Shown here piece after piece: positions 19,817 to 29,028 of a stretch of DNA of 64,000 nt. Both the position numbers and the translations under genes were made by a program. The DNA comes from Prochlorococcus marinus XMU1411. Lineage in GTDB: Bacteria; Cyanobacteriota; Cyanobacteriia; PCC-6307; Cyanobiaceae. The notes beneath the pieces were generated by a model. That model searched no databases. It saw only the letters and a program-made list of their open reading frames with translations, and had not been told where the DNA came from. The stretch lies in the NCBI RefSeq assembly GCF_017696075.1, contig NZ_JAAORI010000004.1, positions 124,001-188,000 on the forward strand, read 5' to 3'. How positions within the stretch are numbered: the stretch's first letter is position 1; each line of letters opens with the position of its first letter.

Positions 19817-21151
19817 TCACATGATTCTAATTGGATTAAGTTCACGAGGTATTATTCCCTTAAGGTCAAGAAAAAAACCATTATTTTTTATTAGTTTTTT
19901 CCAAGCTAATACATTAATATTTTTAAAGTAATTATGTCCTACTGCTGTAAGTAATATGTCATATTTATGTCCTATGGGAATATCTTTTAGAATTTTTAGT
20001 TTATGTTTATCAAAAGCTAATTTTGCATCAGCGTAAGGATCAACAATTGTAATTTTCATATTGGATTTATTTAATTTGTTTATCAAATTTATTACTAAAG
20101 AATTCCTTAAATCGGGGCAATTCTCTTTAAAAGTAATACCTAAAATAAGAATCTCAGATCCAGAGATATTTATATCTTTTTTATTCATTATAAAAAACAA
20201 TTTATCAACTATCCAATTAGGCATATTATCGTTAATCTTTCTTCCAGCTAAAACTAATTGAGGATAATATCCTATCTCTTCGGCTTTAAAAGTTAAGTAA
20301 TAAGGATCAACTCCAATACAATGACCTCCAACTAAACCTGGCCTAAACTTTAGAAAGTTCCATTTTGTTGCTGCAGCCTCTAGAACATCATTATTATCAA
20401 TGTTCAACTTGTCAAAAATAATTGCTAATTCATTCATTAATGCAATATTTAAATCCCTTTGGGTATTCTCAATAATCTTTGCTGCTTCAGCAACTTTTAT
20501 ACTTTTGGCCTTAAAAACTCCTGCATCTATAATAGTTTTATAAAATTCAAGAATCCAATTAGCGCAATCTTTATTAGATCCACTTACTACCTTTTTGATA
20601 TCTCTTAGTTTATGATCCGAATCACCAGGATTAATCCTTTCAGGACTATAGCCACAAACAAAGTCTATATTAAGTTTCATCGATGAAATTTCTTCAATAA
20701 TTGGGATACAAATTTCTTCGGTTGCGCCAGGAAAAACAGTACTTTCATAAATAACTATAGGCATAATTGAACTTTTTCTTTTCTTTAAAATTGTCCCAAT
20801 TGTTTTACAAGCATTTTTTAAAGGACTTAAATCAGGCTTTTTATTTTCATCTATAGGAGTTGGAACAGTAACTATAAAGACATCACATTTATGTATCTTT
20901 TCTACATCCGAAGTAAGTTCTAATAGTGAAGGTAAATCTTCTTTTTTTAAATCTATTTCGTTCGTATTATCTAGTCCTTTATTTAATTCATTTATTCTTT
21001 CTTCATTAATGTCAAAACCTATTACTTTTCTCTCAATTAATATATTATTTAATCTTTTTTGGGGTTTTGATAATTCAAATGCGAGAGGAAATCCAACATA
21101 TCCCAATCCAATAATACTTACTGAACATTTATTTATATCTGGAAATTTCAT
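19817..21151 (-). CDS. tviB: UDP-sugar 6-dehydrogenase of the TviB/WbpO type
   Basis: This member of the UDP-glucose/GDP-mannose dehydrogenase family has about 444 residues. It has the Rossmann motif IIGLGYVGFPLAFELSK and VPTPIDENKKPDLSPL. The catalytic-Cys segment GLVGGHCIGVDPYYL follows, and then TFKENCPDLRNSLV. GHCIGVDPYYLT and KENCPDLRNS are characteristic of the WbpO/TviB branch, which oxidises UDP-GlcNAc or UDP-GalNAc to the uronic acid. The upstream TTG at 21157 is in frame, but the ATG at 21151 gives a better start. With galE 3' of the promoter side, UDP-GalNAcA is a plausible product. The exact N-acetyl sugar is an inference. Confidence 0.82.
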   Translation of the reverse strand: MKFPDINKCSVSIIGLGYVGFPLAFELSKPQKRLNNILIERKVIGFDINEERINELNKGLDNTNEIDLKKEDLPSLLELTSDVEKIHKCDVFIVTVPTPIDENKKPDLSPLKNACKTIGTILKKRKSSIMPIVIYESTVFPGATEEICIPIIEEISSMKLNIDFVCGYSPERINPGDSDHKLRDIKKVVSGSNKDCANWILEFYKTIIDAGVFKAKSIKVAEAAKIIENTQRDLNIALMNELAIIFDKLNIDNNDVLEAAATKWNFLKFRPGLVGGHCIGVDPYYLTFKAEEIGYYPQLVLAGRKINDNMPNWIVDKLFFIMNKKDINISGSEILILGITFKENCPDLRNSLVINLINKLNKSNMKITIVDPYADAKLAFDKHKLKILKDIPIGHKYDILLTAVGHNYFKNINVLAWKKLIKNNGFFLDLKGIIPRELNPIRIM

Positions 21152-21281
21152 ATGCAATAGAGGTTCTTTAATTTCAAAAGATGTTGCTAAGAAATAAATT
21201 ATAAAATTACTTAAATCACTTTAACATTATCGATAAATATAAATATTATTTTTATAGCTATAGGATAAATTTTTTATTATT

Positions 21282-22325
21282 TTAAGAGCTATTTTTTAAA
21301 TACCACCTCCATGCATGTCTTATTATTGTTTCTAAATCTGAAAAAACAGGTCGCCATTGCAATTCTTTCATAATCTTTTTTGGAGATGCGATAAGGATTG
21401 GAGGATCACCCAACCGTCTCTCAACAAAATCCACTTTAAGTGCTAATCCTGTAACTTCTTTACATGTTTCAATAACCTCAATAACTGAATAACCTTTCCC
21501 AGTTCCTAAATTGTAAAAGTCGCAGATATTATTTTTGATTATTTTCTCAAGTGCTGCTACATGCGCTTCAGCTAAGTCATAGACGTGTATAAAATCTCTT
21601 ATACATGTTCCATCTTTTGTTGGATAATCTCTCCCGAATACTTTAATTGAATTCTCATTATCTCCTAAAGCATCAAGGATGAGAGGTATTAAATGTGTTT
21701 CTGGATTATGGTCTTCTCCAAGTTCGCATTCTGGATCTGCCCCAGCTGCATTAAAGTATCTCAAACTTATAGAAGGAATCTCATAAGCATTGTGAAAATC
21801 CTCAAGAATTTTCTCAATCATTAATTTTGATCTCCCATAAGGGTTTATGGGATTCTGAGTATTATTCTCAGAAATTGGGATATCCTTTAACTCAGGCACT
21901 CCAAAGGTTGCACAAGTTGAACTAAAAACAAAAGGAATCTTTAATGGGGATATTTTTTTTTCTTCCCTTAATTTAACTTGATCAATCAAAACCTCCAAAA
22001 TAGATAATGTTTCTCCTAAATTATTTCTGTAGTATTTTGCTGGTTTCTCCATAGATTCTCCAATATTCGCAAATGCTGCGAGATGAATTATTGCATCTAT
22101 GGTTCTACCTTTTAGTTTGGGATGATTTCCTAAAAGAATATTTTTTAATAGTTCCTTATCTCCTGCTTGACCTACAATTAAAGGTACTTTTAAAATATCT
22201 TCAATTAAATGCTTATGTCCATGTATTAAGTTATCTAAAACAATTGGATAATATCCTTTTTTTTTAATTGCTTTTGTAGTTTGAGAACCTATATATCCAG
22301 CCCCACCAATTATCAATATATTCAT
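21282..22325 (-). CDS. galE: UDP-glucose 4-epimerase
   Basis: GalE interconverts UDP-Glc and UDP-Gal, and some forms also the N-acetyl sugars. The 347-residue protein has GGAGYIGSQTTKAI at residue 7, VLDNLIHGH, FSSTCATFG and the Tyr-x3-Lys pair in NPYGRSKLMIE. LRYFNAAGADPE, TKDGTCIRDFIHV and the late YNLGTGKGYSV are also present. This motif set is specific to bacterial GalE. It lies 2 bases from neuA upstream and is in the same block as the nucleotide-sugar dehydrogenase, so it probably supplies galacto-configured sugars to the polymer. Confidence 0.94.
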   Translation of the reverse strand: MNILIIGGAGYIGSQTTKAIKKKGYYPIVLDNLIHGHKHLIEDILKVPLIVGQAGDKELLKNILLGNHPKLKGRTIDAIIHLAAFANIGESMEKPAKYYRNNLGETLSILEVLIDQVKLREEKKISPLKIPFVFSSTCATFGVPELKDIPISENNTQNPINPYGRSKLMIEKILEDFHNAYEIPSISLRYFNAAGADPECELGEDHNPETHLIPLILDALGDNENSIKVFGRDYPTKDGTCIRDFIHVYDLAEAHVAALEKIIKNNICDFYNLGTGKGYSVIEVIETCKEVTGLALKVDFVERRLGDPPILIASPKKIMKELQWRPVFSDLETIIRHAWRWYLKNSS

Positions 22326-22327
22326 TA

Positions 22328-23026
22328 TTATTTATAATTACTTTTATATTTTAAAAACAATTCTGCTTTTGCTAGATCCTCAAGACTATCAATATCTATT
22401 GAGTCTATTTCATTCATAAAATAAGGAATTATGTTTCCTCCAAAGATGAATTTATTAATACATTCTGACTTAGTTAAATAAATTGCAGCTCCATTTCTTG
22501 CGTAATATATCTTCTTATCTTGCCTTCTTGTAATCTTAGATGCTTTTAAATAGTTATCTAAATATCCTTGATTATTTAATTCCATAATTGATTCGGGATT
22601 AAATATGTGAGGTAACCTTATACAGCTCACTAAGCTATCAGCATAATTATCTTTGTTGAAAATATTAATTGCTTCATCAATATGAGTGGAGGTTCTTAAT
22701 GGTGAAGTAGGTTGCAGGGTAAGAATTATATCTGGTTTATAGCTACTGGTTAAAACTGATTTGTAAGCATGGAGTATTGCTGAATGGGAAGTGGCAGCAT
22801 CAGTTGAAAGCTTAGCCGGTCTTTTAATTACCTCCAAATTAAATTCTCTGCCTATTGAAGCAATTTCTTGATCATCTGTGGTTAAAATAAGCTTTGAGAT
22901 ATTTTTTGATAATTTTGCAGCTTCAATTGTATGCACAATAAGTGGTTTACCTGATAATTTAATTAAATTCTTTTTAGGAATTCCTTTTGAACCTCCTCTT
23001 GCTGGAATAACTGCAAGAATATTCAT
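22328..23026 (-). CDS. neuA: CMP-nonulosonate cytidylyltransferase (NeuA-like)
   Basis: This enzyme activates a nine-carbon acid sugar with CTP to the CMP-sugar. The 232-residue protein has the signature IPARGGSKGIPKKNL near the N terminus (mononucleotide-binding) and LTTDDQEIA. It also has LSTDAATSHSAILH, LTLQPTSPLRTSTHI and a NGAAIYLTK strand near residue 180. All are characteristic of the NeuA/PseF/LegF family. No C-terminal acetylhydrolase domain is fused. The family alone does not tell sialic from legionaminic or pseudaminic acid. It follows the neuC-like gene by about 10 bases, completing a neuB-neuC-neuA operon. Confidence 0.9.
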   Translation of the reverse strand: MNILAVIPARGGSKGIPKKNLIKLSGKPLIVHTIEAAKLSKNISKLILTTDDQEIASIGREFNLEVIKRPAKLSTDAATSHSAILHAYKSVLTSSYKPDIILTLQPTSPLRTSTHIDEAINIFNKDNYADSLVSCIRLPHIFNPESIMELNNQGYLDNYLKASKITRRQDKKIYYARNGAAIYLTKSECINKFIFGGNIIPYFMNEIDSIDIDSLEDLAKAELFLKYKSNYK

Positions 23027-23035
23027 TTTATTAAA

Positions 23036-24190
23036 TTAATAAGTGATGCATTTCTGAATATTTATTTCTTTTAGTTCATATAAAATTCTAGCCATCTGTT
23101 CACCGGCAGTTCCATTCCCATATATGTCCTCCATTTCATATTTACCTTTTTGAATTTGTTTCTTAATACCATTAAAAATATCATCTACATTTGATTTCAC
23201 ATCCAAAACATTTTTTCCTCTTTCACGATTACTTTGTCTAGAACCAATATTGACAACAGGAGTACCTATAAATGCTCCTTCTCTAATTCCACTTGATGAA
23301 TTACCTACTAAACAAGATGTCATTTGCATTAATTTAATATATGTATCAACTGGCAAATTTTTAAAAAAATGCATTTTAGAATCAAAACCTCTCTCTCTCC
23401 ATTTTCTTATCCCTTTAGCTATATCATCTGATCCAGCATCAGCATTTGGCCAAAGAATAATTGCTTGCATATCTAATCTCTTAATAGCTTTTAATGTAGC
23501 CTCTATTTGATCTTTTCCTTCTCCATACTCAGTTGTTACTGGATGCTGACTTACAAGAATAAATGGCTTACTAAAATCTATTTTGTCTCCAACTCCAAGA
23601 TTAAGTAGTTTTTCCAAATTTATTTGTTCTTGATTATTTAAAATTTTTGCTACTAAATCTATTCTTGGACAACCTACATTAAATACCAAATGGCTTGGTT
23701 CCCCAAGTTTAATTATTCGTCTATATGCATCATCACTTGCTGGGAAATGAAGATGAGATAATTTTGTAACGGCATGTCTAATACTTTCATCTATAGTTCC
23801 TGAAACTTCACCTCCCATGGTATGTGCGACTATGATATTCATATATGAAGCAGCTATTGCAGTTGACATTGTTTCAAATCTATCTCCTACAGTAATAACA
23901 ATATCAGGATTTATTCTCTCAAAAACTGATGTCAGTTCAATTAAACCAATCCCAGTTGATTTAGCCATTAATGATGGTGTTTCTCCTTCTAAAAGCATGT
24001 ATATTTTTTCTTCGATATGAAACCCATCTTTTTCTATTAGGTCTATTACACTTCCATACCTCTCCAACAAAGCTGATGCTGTAGCAACAATTTTTAAATC
24101 CAATCCAGGATGATTATCAATTGCTTCCATCGCAGATTTAATGGAACTATAGTTAGCTCTTGATCCTATAACAATACAAATCTTTTTCAT
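23036..24190 (-). CDS. neuC: Hydrolysing UDP-GlcNAc 2-epimerase (NeuC/LegG-like)
   Basis: This enzyme releases UDP while epimerising at C2, giving free ManNAc (or a diacetyl analogue in LegG) for nonulosonic acid synthesis. The 384 residues include VIGSRANYSSIKSAM at the start and the hydrolysing-type block GGEVSGTIDESIRHA in the middle. HLHFPASDDAYRRI and LVSQHPVTTEYG are followed by VGNSSSGIREGAF near the C terminus. GGExSGxIDE is diagnostic of NeuC/LegG and differs from the WecB at 2444. It overlaps neuB by 4 bases (ATGA-type), so translation is coupled. No legB/legC/legH-like genes are nearby, which favours the ManNAc/sialic acid route over legionaminic acid within this window. Confidence 0.88.
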   Translation of the reverse strand: MKKICIVIGSRANYSSIKSAMEAIDNHPGLDLKIVATASALLERYGSVIDLIEKDGFHIEEKIYMLLEGETPSLMAKSTGIGLIELTSVFERINPDIVITVGDRFETMSTAIAASYMNIIVAHTMGGEVSGTIDESIRHAVTKLSHLHFPASDDAYRRIIKLGEPSHLVFNVGCPRIDLVAKILNNQEQINLEKLLNLGVGDKIDFSKPFILVSQHPVTTEYGEGKDQIEATLKAIKRLDMQAIILWPNADAGSDDIAKGIRKWRERGFDSKMHFFKNLPVDTYIKLMQMTSCLVGNSSSGIREGAFIGTPVVNIGSRQSNRERGKNVLDVKSNVDDIFNGIKKQIQKGKYEMEDIYGNGTAGEQMARILYELKEINIQKCITY

Positions 24191-25197
24191 TTAAAATTTT
24201 CCCAATTTAATTTATGATTCGCTGGGAGATTTTTTTTAGTAACTTTGCCAATTATTTCTTTGTATTTTGATGCTGCGATACCATCTCCTGGTTTCTTAAA
24301 TGACAAATCATCAAATTGCAAAGGGATACCTGAATCGATCGATCTAGAAGTAAATATACTTTTTTGAAATATCTTTTTCATTTCCATATATTCTTGGATA
24401 TTGTCTTTATCTATAGGATTCTCTAGCATTGTCCATGTTTGCTTAATCCCTTCACAATACTTTATAAAGTCTTTTGGCTCTAAGGCATTTTTTGCATCAC
24501 TTCCATACATTTTTTTTGAAAAGGTCAGATGTTTCTCAATTACTTTTGCCCCTAATGCTGCTGCTGCAATTCCAGCAGAAATATCGGTTGTATGATCAGA
24601 AAAACCAATAGAAATAGAATTACCATACCTTTTCTTCAATTCATTTAAAACATTTAAGCCAACATCTTTATATTGGCAAGGATATTTGGAAGAACATTGC
24701 ATTACACATAATTCTGTATTATTTAAAAGCAATTCGATAGCAAAATTTAATTCTTCCCAGTTACTCATTCCTGAAGAAAGAATAACTGGCTTACCAATTG
24801 CAGCTAATTTTTCTAACAAAGGAGTATTTGTAACTTCCCCAGATGGAACTTTGAATTTCTTGATCCCTAAATCATTTAAAAGTTCTGCTGCTTGAATTGA
24901 AAAAGGAGAGGATAAAAATTCAATTTGATTCTCATCACAATATTTCTTGAGTTTTTCCCAATTATTTTTAGAGAATGATGTTCTTTCAAAATATTCATAT
25001 CTAGGTTCACCTTTAAAATAATTTGGCATTGGAGCATTTTTAATAGTTTCGTACTCAGCCAGATGAGTTTGAAACTTTACTATATTTGCACCACACTCTT
25101 TTGCAAGTTTTATAAGATTACAAGCATTTCCAAAAGAGCCATCATGAACAGAACCTATTTCAGCTATTATTGAGTTTCTAAAAGCAGTATCTAACAA
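24187..25197 (-). CDS. neuB: N-acetylneuraminate (nonulosonate) synthase
   Basis: This enzyme condenses phosphoenolpyruvate with ManNAc or a related hexosamine to give a nine-carbon acid. The 336-residue protein has the NeuB TIM-barrel domain and a C-terminal SAF (antifreeze-like) domain. Visible blocks are IAEIGSVHDGSFGNA, IVKFQTHLAEYET, FLSSPFSIQAAELL, KVPSGEVTNTPLLEKLA and GFSDHTTDISAGIAA. The barrel ends with KVIEKHLTFSKKM. The SAF part begins near residue 275 with IFTSRSIDSGIPL and has FKKPGDGI. It is the first gene of the neuB-neuC-neuA group and follows the UDP-glucuronate epimerase-like gene after 56 bases containing a long A/T palindrome. Confidence 0.93.
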   Translation of the reverse strand: MLDTAFRNSIIAEIGSVHDGSFGNACNLIKLAKECGANIVKFQTHLAEYETIKNAPMPNYFKGEPRYEYFERTSFSKNNWEKLKKYCDENQIEFLSSPFSIQAAELLNDLGIKKFKVPSGEVTNTPLLEKLAAIGKPVILSSGMSNWEELNFAIELLLNNTELCVMQCSSKYPCQYKDVGLNVLNELKKRYGNSISIGFSDHTTDISAGIAAAALGAKVIEKHLTFSKKMYGSDAKNALEPKDFIKYCEGIKQTWTMLENPIDKDNIQEYMEMKKIFQKSIFTSRSIDSGIPLQFDDLSFKKPGDGIAASKYKEIIGKVTKKNLPANHKLNWENFK

Positions 25198-25248
25198 ATC
25201 AATTGTAAATTTAATTATTTTACAATGTAATTAAAAATAAAAACCACA

Positions 25249-25285
25249 ATTATTTAATTAAAAAAATTTTTTTTAATTAAATAAT
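25249..25285. terminator. Perfect 18-bp A/T palindrome across the end of the UDP-glucuronate epimerase gene
   Basis: Bases 25249-25266 and 25268-25285 are exact reverse complements separated by a single T. The palindrome spans the stop codon (25254-25256) of the upstream minus-strand gene. RNA from either strand could form a long hairpin made only of A-U pairs. It sits exactly between the epimerase gene and neuB, so it may attenuate or protect the transcript. An all-A/T stem is weak, and its function is inferred. Confidence 0.4.
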
Positions 25286-26294
25286 ACTTTTTGTACCAAT
25301 CTATAAATTTAGAAACTCCCTCTTTAACTGATGTAGAAGGTTTATATCCAATCCATAGCTTAAGTTTTTCACAATTAGCGGAAGTTGCTTCTACATCGCC
25401 TGGTTGCATTGGTAAAAACTCTTTTTTTGCCTCTATGCCCAATGATTCTTCTATTGCTTTAATGTAGTCCAACAAAGGAGTCGGCTTTGAATTGCCGATA
25501 TTAAAAATTTTGAATGGAGCCCAACTATCTTCTGCGGATGGGATAAATGAAGAAGCTCTATTATTTTCTATTGGAGGCTTGCTAATTAATCTATAGAGGC
25601 TCTCAATAAGATCTTCGATATATGTAAAGTCTCTTAGCATATCGCCATTATTAAATATTTTTATTGGTTCATTATTTAAAATTGCTTTTGTAAATAAAAA
25701 TAATGCCATATCAGGTCTTCCCCATGGACCATAAACTGTAAAAAACCTTAATCCTGTTGTTGGCAAAGAATATAAATGACTATATGTATGAGCCATCAAT
25801 TCATTAGCTCTTTTACTGGCTGCATACAAACTAATTGGATGATTAACTCCATGAGACTCTTTAAAAGGAAGATCTTTGTTGCCTCCATAAACAGAACTAC
25901 TACTGGCATATACCAAATGGTGAACATTGAATTCTCTACAACATTCCAATATATTTCCGAAACCTACTAAATTAGATTGTACATAAGCAGAGGGATTTTC
26001 AATAGAATATCTAACCCCTGCCTGAGCAGCTAAGTTGATTACATTTTTTGGATTATCTATTTTAAAAATTTCCTTTAATAATTTATAGTCTTCTAAATTA
26101 CCTTTAACGAATTTAAATTCTGTACCATATTTTTTACTTAAAGTATGGATATATTTAAGTCTTGCTTCTTTTAAAGAGCTGTCATAATAATTATTTAGGT
26201 TATCAAAGCCAACAACTGATTTACCTTCTTTTATTAACTTGCAACTTAAGTGAAAACCAATAAATCCAGCGGCTCCAGTAATTAAATTATTCAT
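25254..26294 (-). CDS. Nucleotide-sugar epimerase, UDP-glucuronate 4-epimerase type
   Basis: This extended SDR of 346 residues has GAAGFIGFHLSCKL at residue 6, DNLNNYYDSSLKEARL and NLAAQAGVRYSIENP. YASSSSVYGGNKDLPF is followed by the catalytic Tyr/Lys in LYAASKRANELMAH, then TGLRFFTVYGPWGRPDMA. NYYDxxLKxARL and AAQAGVRYSIxNP are the marks of the CapI/WbnF/LspL group, which converts UDP-GlcA to UDP-GalA. The UDP-glucose dehydrogenase at 34583-35998 can provide the UDP-GlcA. It is the most upstream gene of the 16.8-26.3 kb minus-strand block and may be co-transcribed with neuB. Confidence 0.88.
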   Translation of the reverse strand: MNNLITGAAGFIGFHLSCKLIKEGKSVVGFDNLNNYYDSSLKEARLKYIHTLSKKYGTEFKFVKGNLEDYKLLKEIFKIDNPKNVINLAAQAGVRYSIENPSAYVQSNLVGFGNILECCREFNVHHLVYASSSSVYGGNKDLPFKESHGVNHPISLYAASKRANELMAHTYSHLYSLPTTGLRFFTVYGPWGRPDMALFLFTKAILNNEPIKIFNNGDMLRDFTYIEDLIESLYRLISKPPIENNRASSFIPSAEDSWAPFKIFNIGNSKPTPLLDYIKAIEESLGIEAKKEFLPMQPGDVEATSANCEKLKLWIGYKPSTSVKEGVSKFIDWYKKYYLIKKNFFN

Positions 26295-26579
26295 ATTTTC
26301 TTTTATTCATTTAAGTTAATCTAACTTTATAAAATCAATAAGTTTTTAATTTTACTCCAATATTTAACATTTTTTAGCTAAAGGATGCTTAAAAAAAATT
26401 TTTATGATTTTTCACTTCCTTATAAATCTTATTTTTTTTGATATTTGGTTTTTAATTGAATCTATTTTTTTATAAAAATATCTTGCCTTATTAATAAAGA
26501 AAACCTATTATGTATTGAATAACTATAGAAAACTTTAATATTCTAAATAAGTATTTTTAGAATTTATTAGAAAATATAT

Positions 26580-26843
26580 ATGAACAAAACTCTTTATAAT
26601 ATTTTTATAAAATTAAAGATTAATAGAAGAAAACAATTAAACTTATTACTATTAATTAGTATAAATATTGTAATTTCAGAGAAACTAAATATAGCTGAGA
26701 TAGGAACATTCCTTTTATTTTTAAATGAATCATATAAATTGCTAAAAAATCAACTATATAAATTTTTTACGATCTTTTTTAATATTTTGTCTAAGAAAGA
26801 AATTATATTATTGACAACTATTCCAATACAAAAATACTATTAA
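26580..26843 (+). pseudogene. Remnant: N-terminal fragment of an ABC-type polysaccharide/lipid exporter
   Basis: The 87-codon frame reads KINRRKQLNLLLLISINIV followed by an AEIGTFLLFLN stretch and ends KKEIILLTTI. This follows, position by position, the first membrane helix of MsbA/PglK-like exporters: an Arg/Lys-Arg-Lys-x-Leu start, a hydrophobic helix, Ala-Glu and then Pro-Phe-Leu in the intact gene beginning at 63805. It stops after about 87 codons of an expected 580 or so, with no nucleotide-binding domain nearby. A small independent membrane protein cannot be excluded. Five bases separate it from the outer-membrane barrel gene. Confidence 0.5.
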
Positions 26844-26848
26844 AATCA

Positions 26849-28663
26849 ATGATTTTCAAAAATAATTCAAATAAATTTTATGCATACTTTTTATTTGTTA
26901 TCTTTTTTGGGAACCCATTTTTAATATTTTTTGCCGAAGAAATAAAATGGGATTTAGATGCAAATAATAAATTCAAAAAAAACAATAAATTAAAATGGGA
27001 AAAGTATTATCCAGAAAAAATTTCTGAAGAATCAGAAAATGAATTTTTGAAATATAAATTTCAAAAAGATTCCAAAATAAATAATTATTTTGTATCAGAA
27101 AATAATGAAGTAAAAACTAATGAATTATTATATTTAGGTTTTGCTGTTCCTAATTCTTATGTGATGCATAAAAAAGATTTTATGATATACGCTGATCAGC
27201 AATTTCCATATTATAAAAGTGAATTAGAAAAAGGCGCCTCAAACCAAAATTATTCTGTTTTTCTTAGTTACGGAATAAATGACCATATGACTTTGATGGG
27301 ATTTTTTTCTCACAGTGATGATCCTTTATACAGCAAGATTAACAATATAGAAAAACAGCCTGCTAATAAATGGATAAGTTCAGGATTAGGTTCAAGAATA
27401 AACATATTTAAAAGCAATAAATTATTAACTTCTTTAGATACATCAATAGAGTCATGGTATGTCAAAAGTGGAGGATGTAATGGTATTGGTTGCGAAAGTA
27501 ATTCTTCAAATATTTTTGATAAAACTCTTGACGAATTTAAAAATTTAAATTTGATAGGATCTTTTGCTTTACCAAGCACATTTAAAATCTCAAGAAGGAC
27601 GAATTTAGTTGTTTCGCCAAAATTAACATTCCTACCCGAAGAACAAGTAAATGAAAATAGTTCTGGGTCTTTTTATGGATTAAACTCTGGTATCGGATTA
27701 GGTTTTTCCCACAATTTTAATGAGAGGTTCCATATTTATAATTCAACTTATTTTCCATTGAGTGGAAAAAATTATTTTGACGAAAATCTGACTTTTAAAA
27801 AAGCAATTATTTATAATTTTGGTTTTAATTATTCAATTGATCCAAAAGTATCATTTCAAAGTTATTTAACTAATAGTTTTGGTGCAACTCCAGCTACTGG
27901 GATTCTAACAATCCCTAGTAACAACAATTTAATATTAGGGACAAGATTGATTTATAAGCCAACTTCATCAGATTTTAAAGAAAATTCTGATATTAGTAAT
28001 GAATATAAATTTGAGGGTTTAAGTGTTACTAATACAGAAATTATTAAACCAGGTCAAATATTAATAGATTTCTCTTTTGATAATAATGCGGAAATATGGA
28101 CGAATATTAATACTGGAATTTCCAGAAATTTCAATTTTGAAATAAGCACTGGTAGATCTAACCTTAAACAAAATAAGGAAAATTATCATTCAAGTACATA
28201 TGTTGGTTCTAATTTACAGAATATAAGATTTGGAGGAAAAGCTATCTTAATTAAACAAAATGAATACTTTCCAATTACTTCTGGAATAAGAATGACTTTT
28301 GGAAGAGCGTTAGGAGATACTTGGCCTGGTTACCTTTTCTTAGAAAATATCAACACAATAAATCTTTTCGAAAAATTTAGATTTAATATTACTCCCAAAA
28401 TTGCATGGACTGATTCAGATAGTCCAATCGCCCTTGGATCAAGTTTAATTTTCGATATAAATGACAAATATTCAATAATACTTGAGAGGAATACTGCTTT
28501 AAAAAATGCAGACAGCAATTTCACCTCAGCATTAAGGATTTCAAAAAATCGATATAAGTTTATTGATTTATATGTAAGTGATGCACTTAGTTTTAATGAT
28601 ATTGGAGAAATGATAAATGCCAAAGAAACTTATTTTGGTTTTAAGTTAGGGTTTAAGTTTTAA
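26849..28663 (+). CDS. Predicted outer-membrane beta-barrel protein
   Basis: The 604-residue protein has a signal peptide: a Lys-containing start, a hydrophobic core FYAYFLFVIFFGNPFLIFF and likely cleavage near residue 29-30. Residues 30-100 are charged and Lys/Glu/Asn-rich. The rest alternates short polar and aromatic strands with glycine turns, and it ends FGFKLGFKF, a typical C-terminal beta-signal with terminal Phe recognised by BamA. I do not recognise a named family; similar barrels are common in marine picocyanobacteria with unknown function. In this setting it could help export or anchor polysaccharide, but no motif shows this. The ATG at 26849 is well placed. Confidence 0.65.
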   Translation: MIFKNNSNKFYAYFLFVIFFGNPFLIFFAEEIKWDLDANNKFKKNNKLKWEKYYPEKISEESENEFLKYKFQKDSKINNYFVSENNEVKTNELLYLGFAVPNSYVMHKKDFMIYADQQFPYYKSELEKGASNQNYSVFLSYGINDHMTLMGFFSHSDDPLYSKINNIEKQPANKWISSGLGSRINIFKSNKLLTSLDTSIESWYVKSGGCNGIGCESNSSNIFDKTLDEFKNLNLIGSFALPSTFKISRRTNLVVSPKLTFLPEEQVNENSSGSFYGLNSGIGLGFSHNFNERFHIYNSTYFPLSGKNYFDENLTFKKAIIYNFGFNYSIDPKVSFQSYLTNSFGATPATGILTIPSNNNLILGTRLIYKPTSSDFKENSDISNEYKFEGLSVTNTEIIKPGQILIDFSFDNNAEIWTNINTGISRNFNFEISTGRSNLKQNKENYHSSTYVGSNLQNIRFGGKAILIKQNEYFPITSGIRMTFGRALGDTWPGYLFLENINTINLFEKFRFNITPKIAWTDSDSPIALGSSLIFDINDKYSIILERNTALKNADSNFTSALRISKNRYKFIDLYVSDALSFNDIGEMINAKETYFGFKLGFKF

Positions 28664-29028
28664 ATAATTACATACACAGAATTTTAAAAGTCTATTTTAT
28701 TATTGAACTTTTTAATTAATAATAATGTTTAGATTAATTATTTTATCTATTTTTAATTTAATAAATTTCATTGAATAAAAGGTGTTTACTTATTAAATTT
28801 TTTGATTATTTATTTATATATTTTTAAGATATCATTACTCATAAAAAAAATTTTTACACAATATAACTTATATTTATAAATTTTTTAAATATTAATGATT
28901 AAGCCATGTTATTGTTATGTCTTAGCATTTATTTTAATACAAGTAAAATGGGGAAATTAGAAATCCAAATCCAATAAGTTAAATTTAATTTTCATATTCA
29001 ATCTAATAAAAACTTTTTTAAAAATTTA
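28664..29028. other. Intergenic stretch, no gene seen
   Basis: These 365 bases are A/T-rich with stops in all frames. No inverted repeat with a T-tract, RNA-like structure or decayed coding frame was recognised. It presumably holds the terminator of the barrel gene and the promoter of the membrane-protein gene. Confidence 0.5.

Noticed and set aside
22328-25197. Naming the acid sugar pathway as legionaminic or pseudaminic acid
   Set aside because: The required dehydratase, aminotransferase and acetyltransferase genes are not in the window, and the NeuB/NeuC/NeuA families alone do not decide between these sugars.
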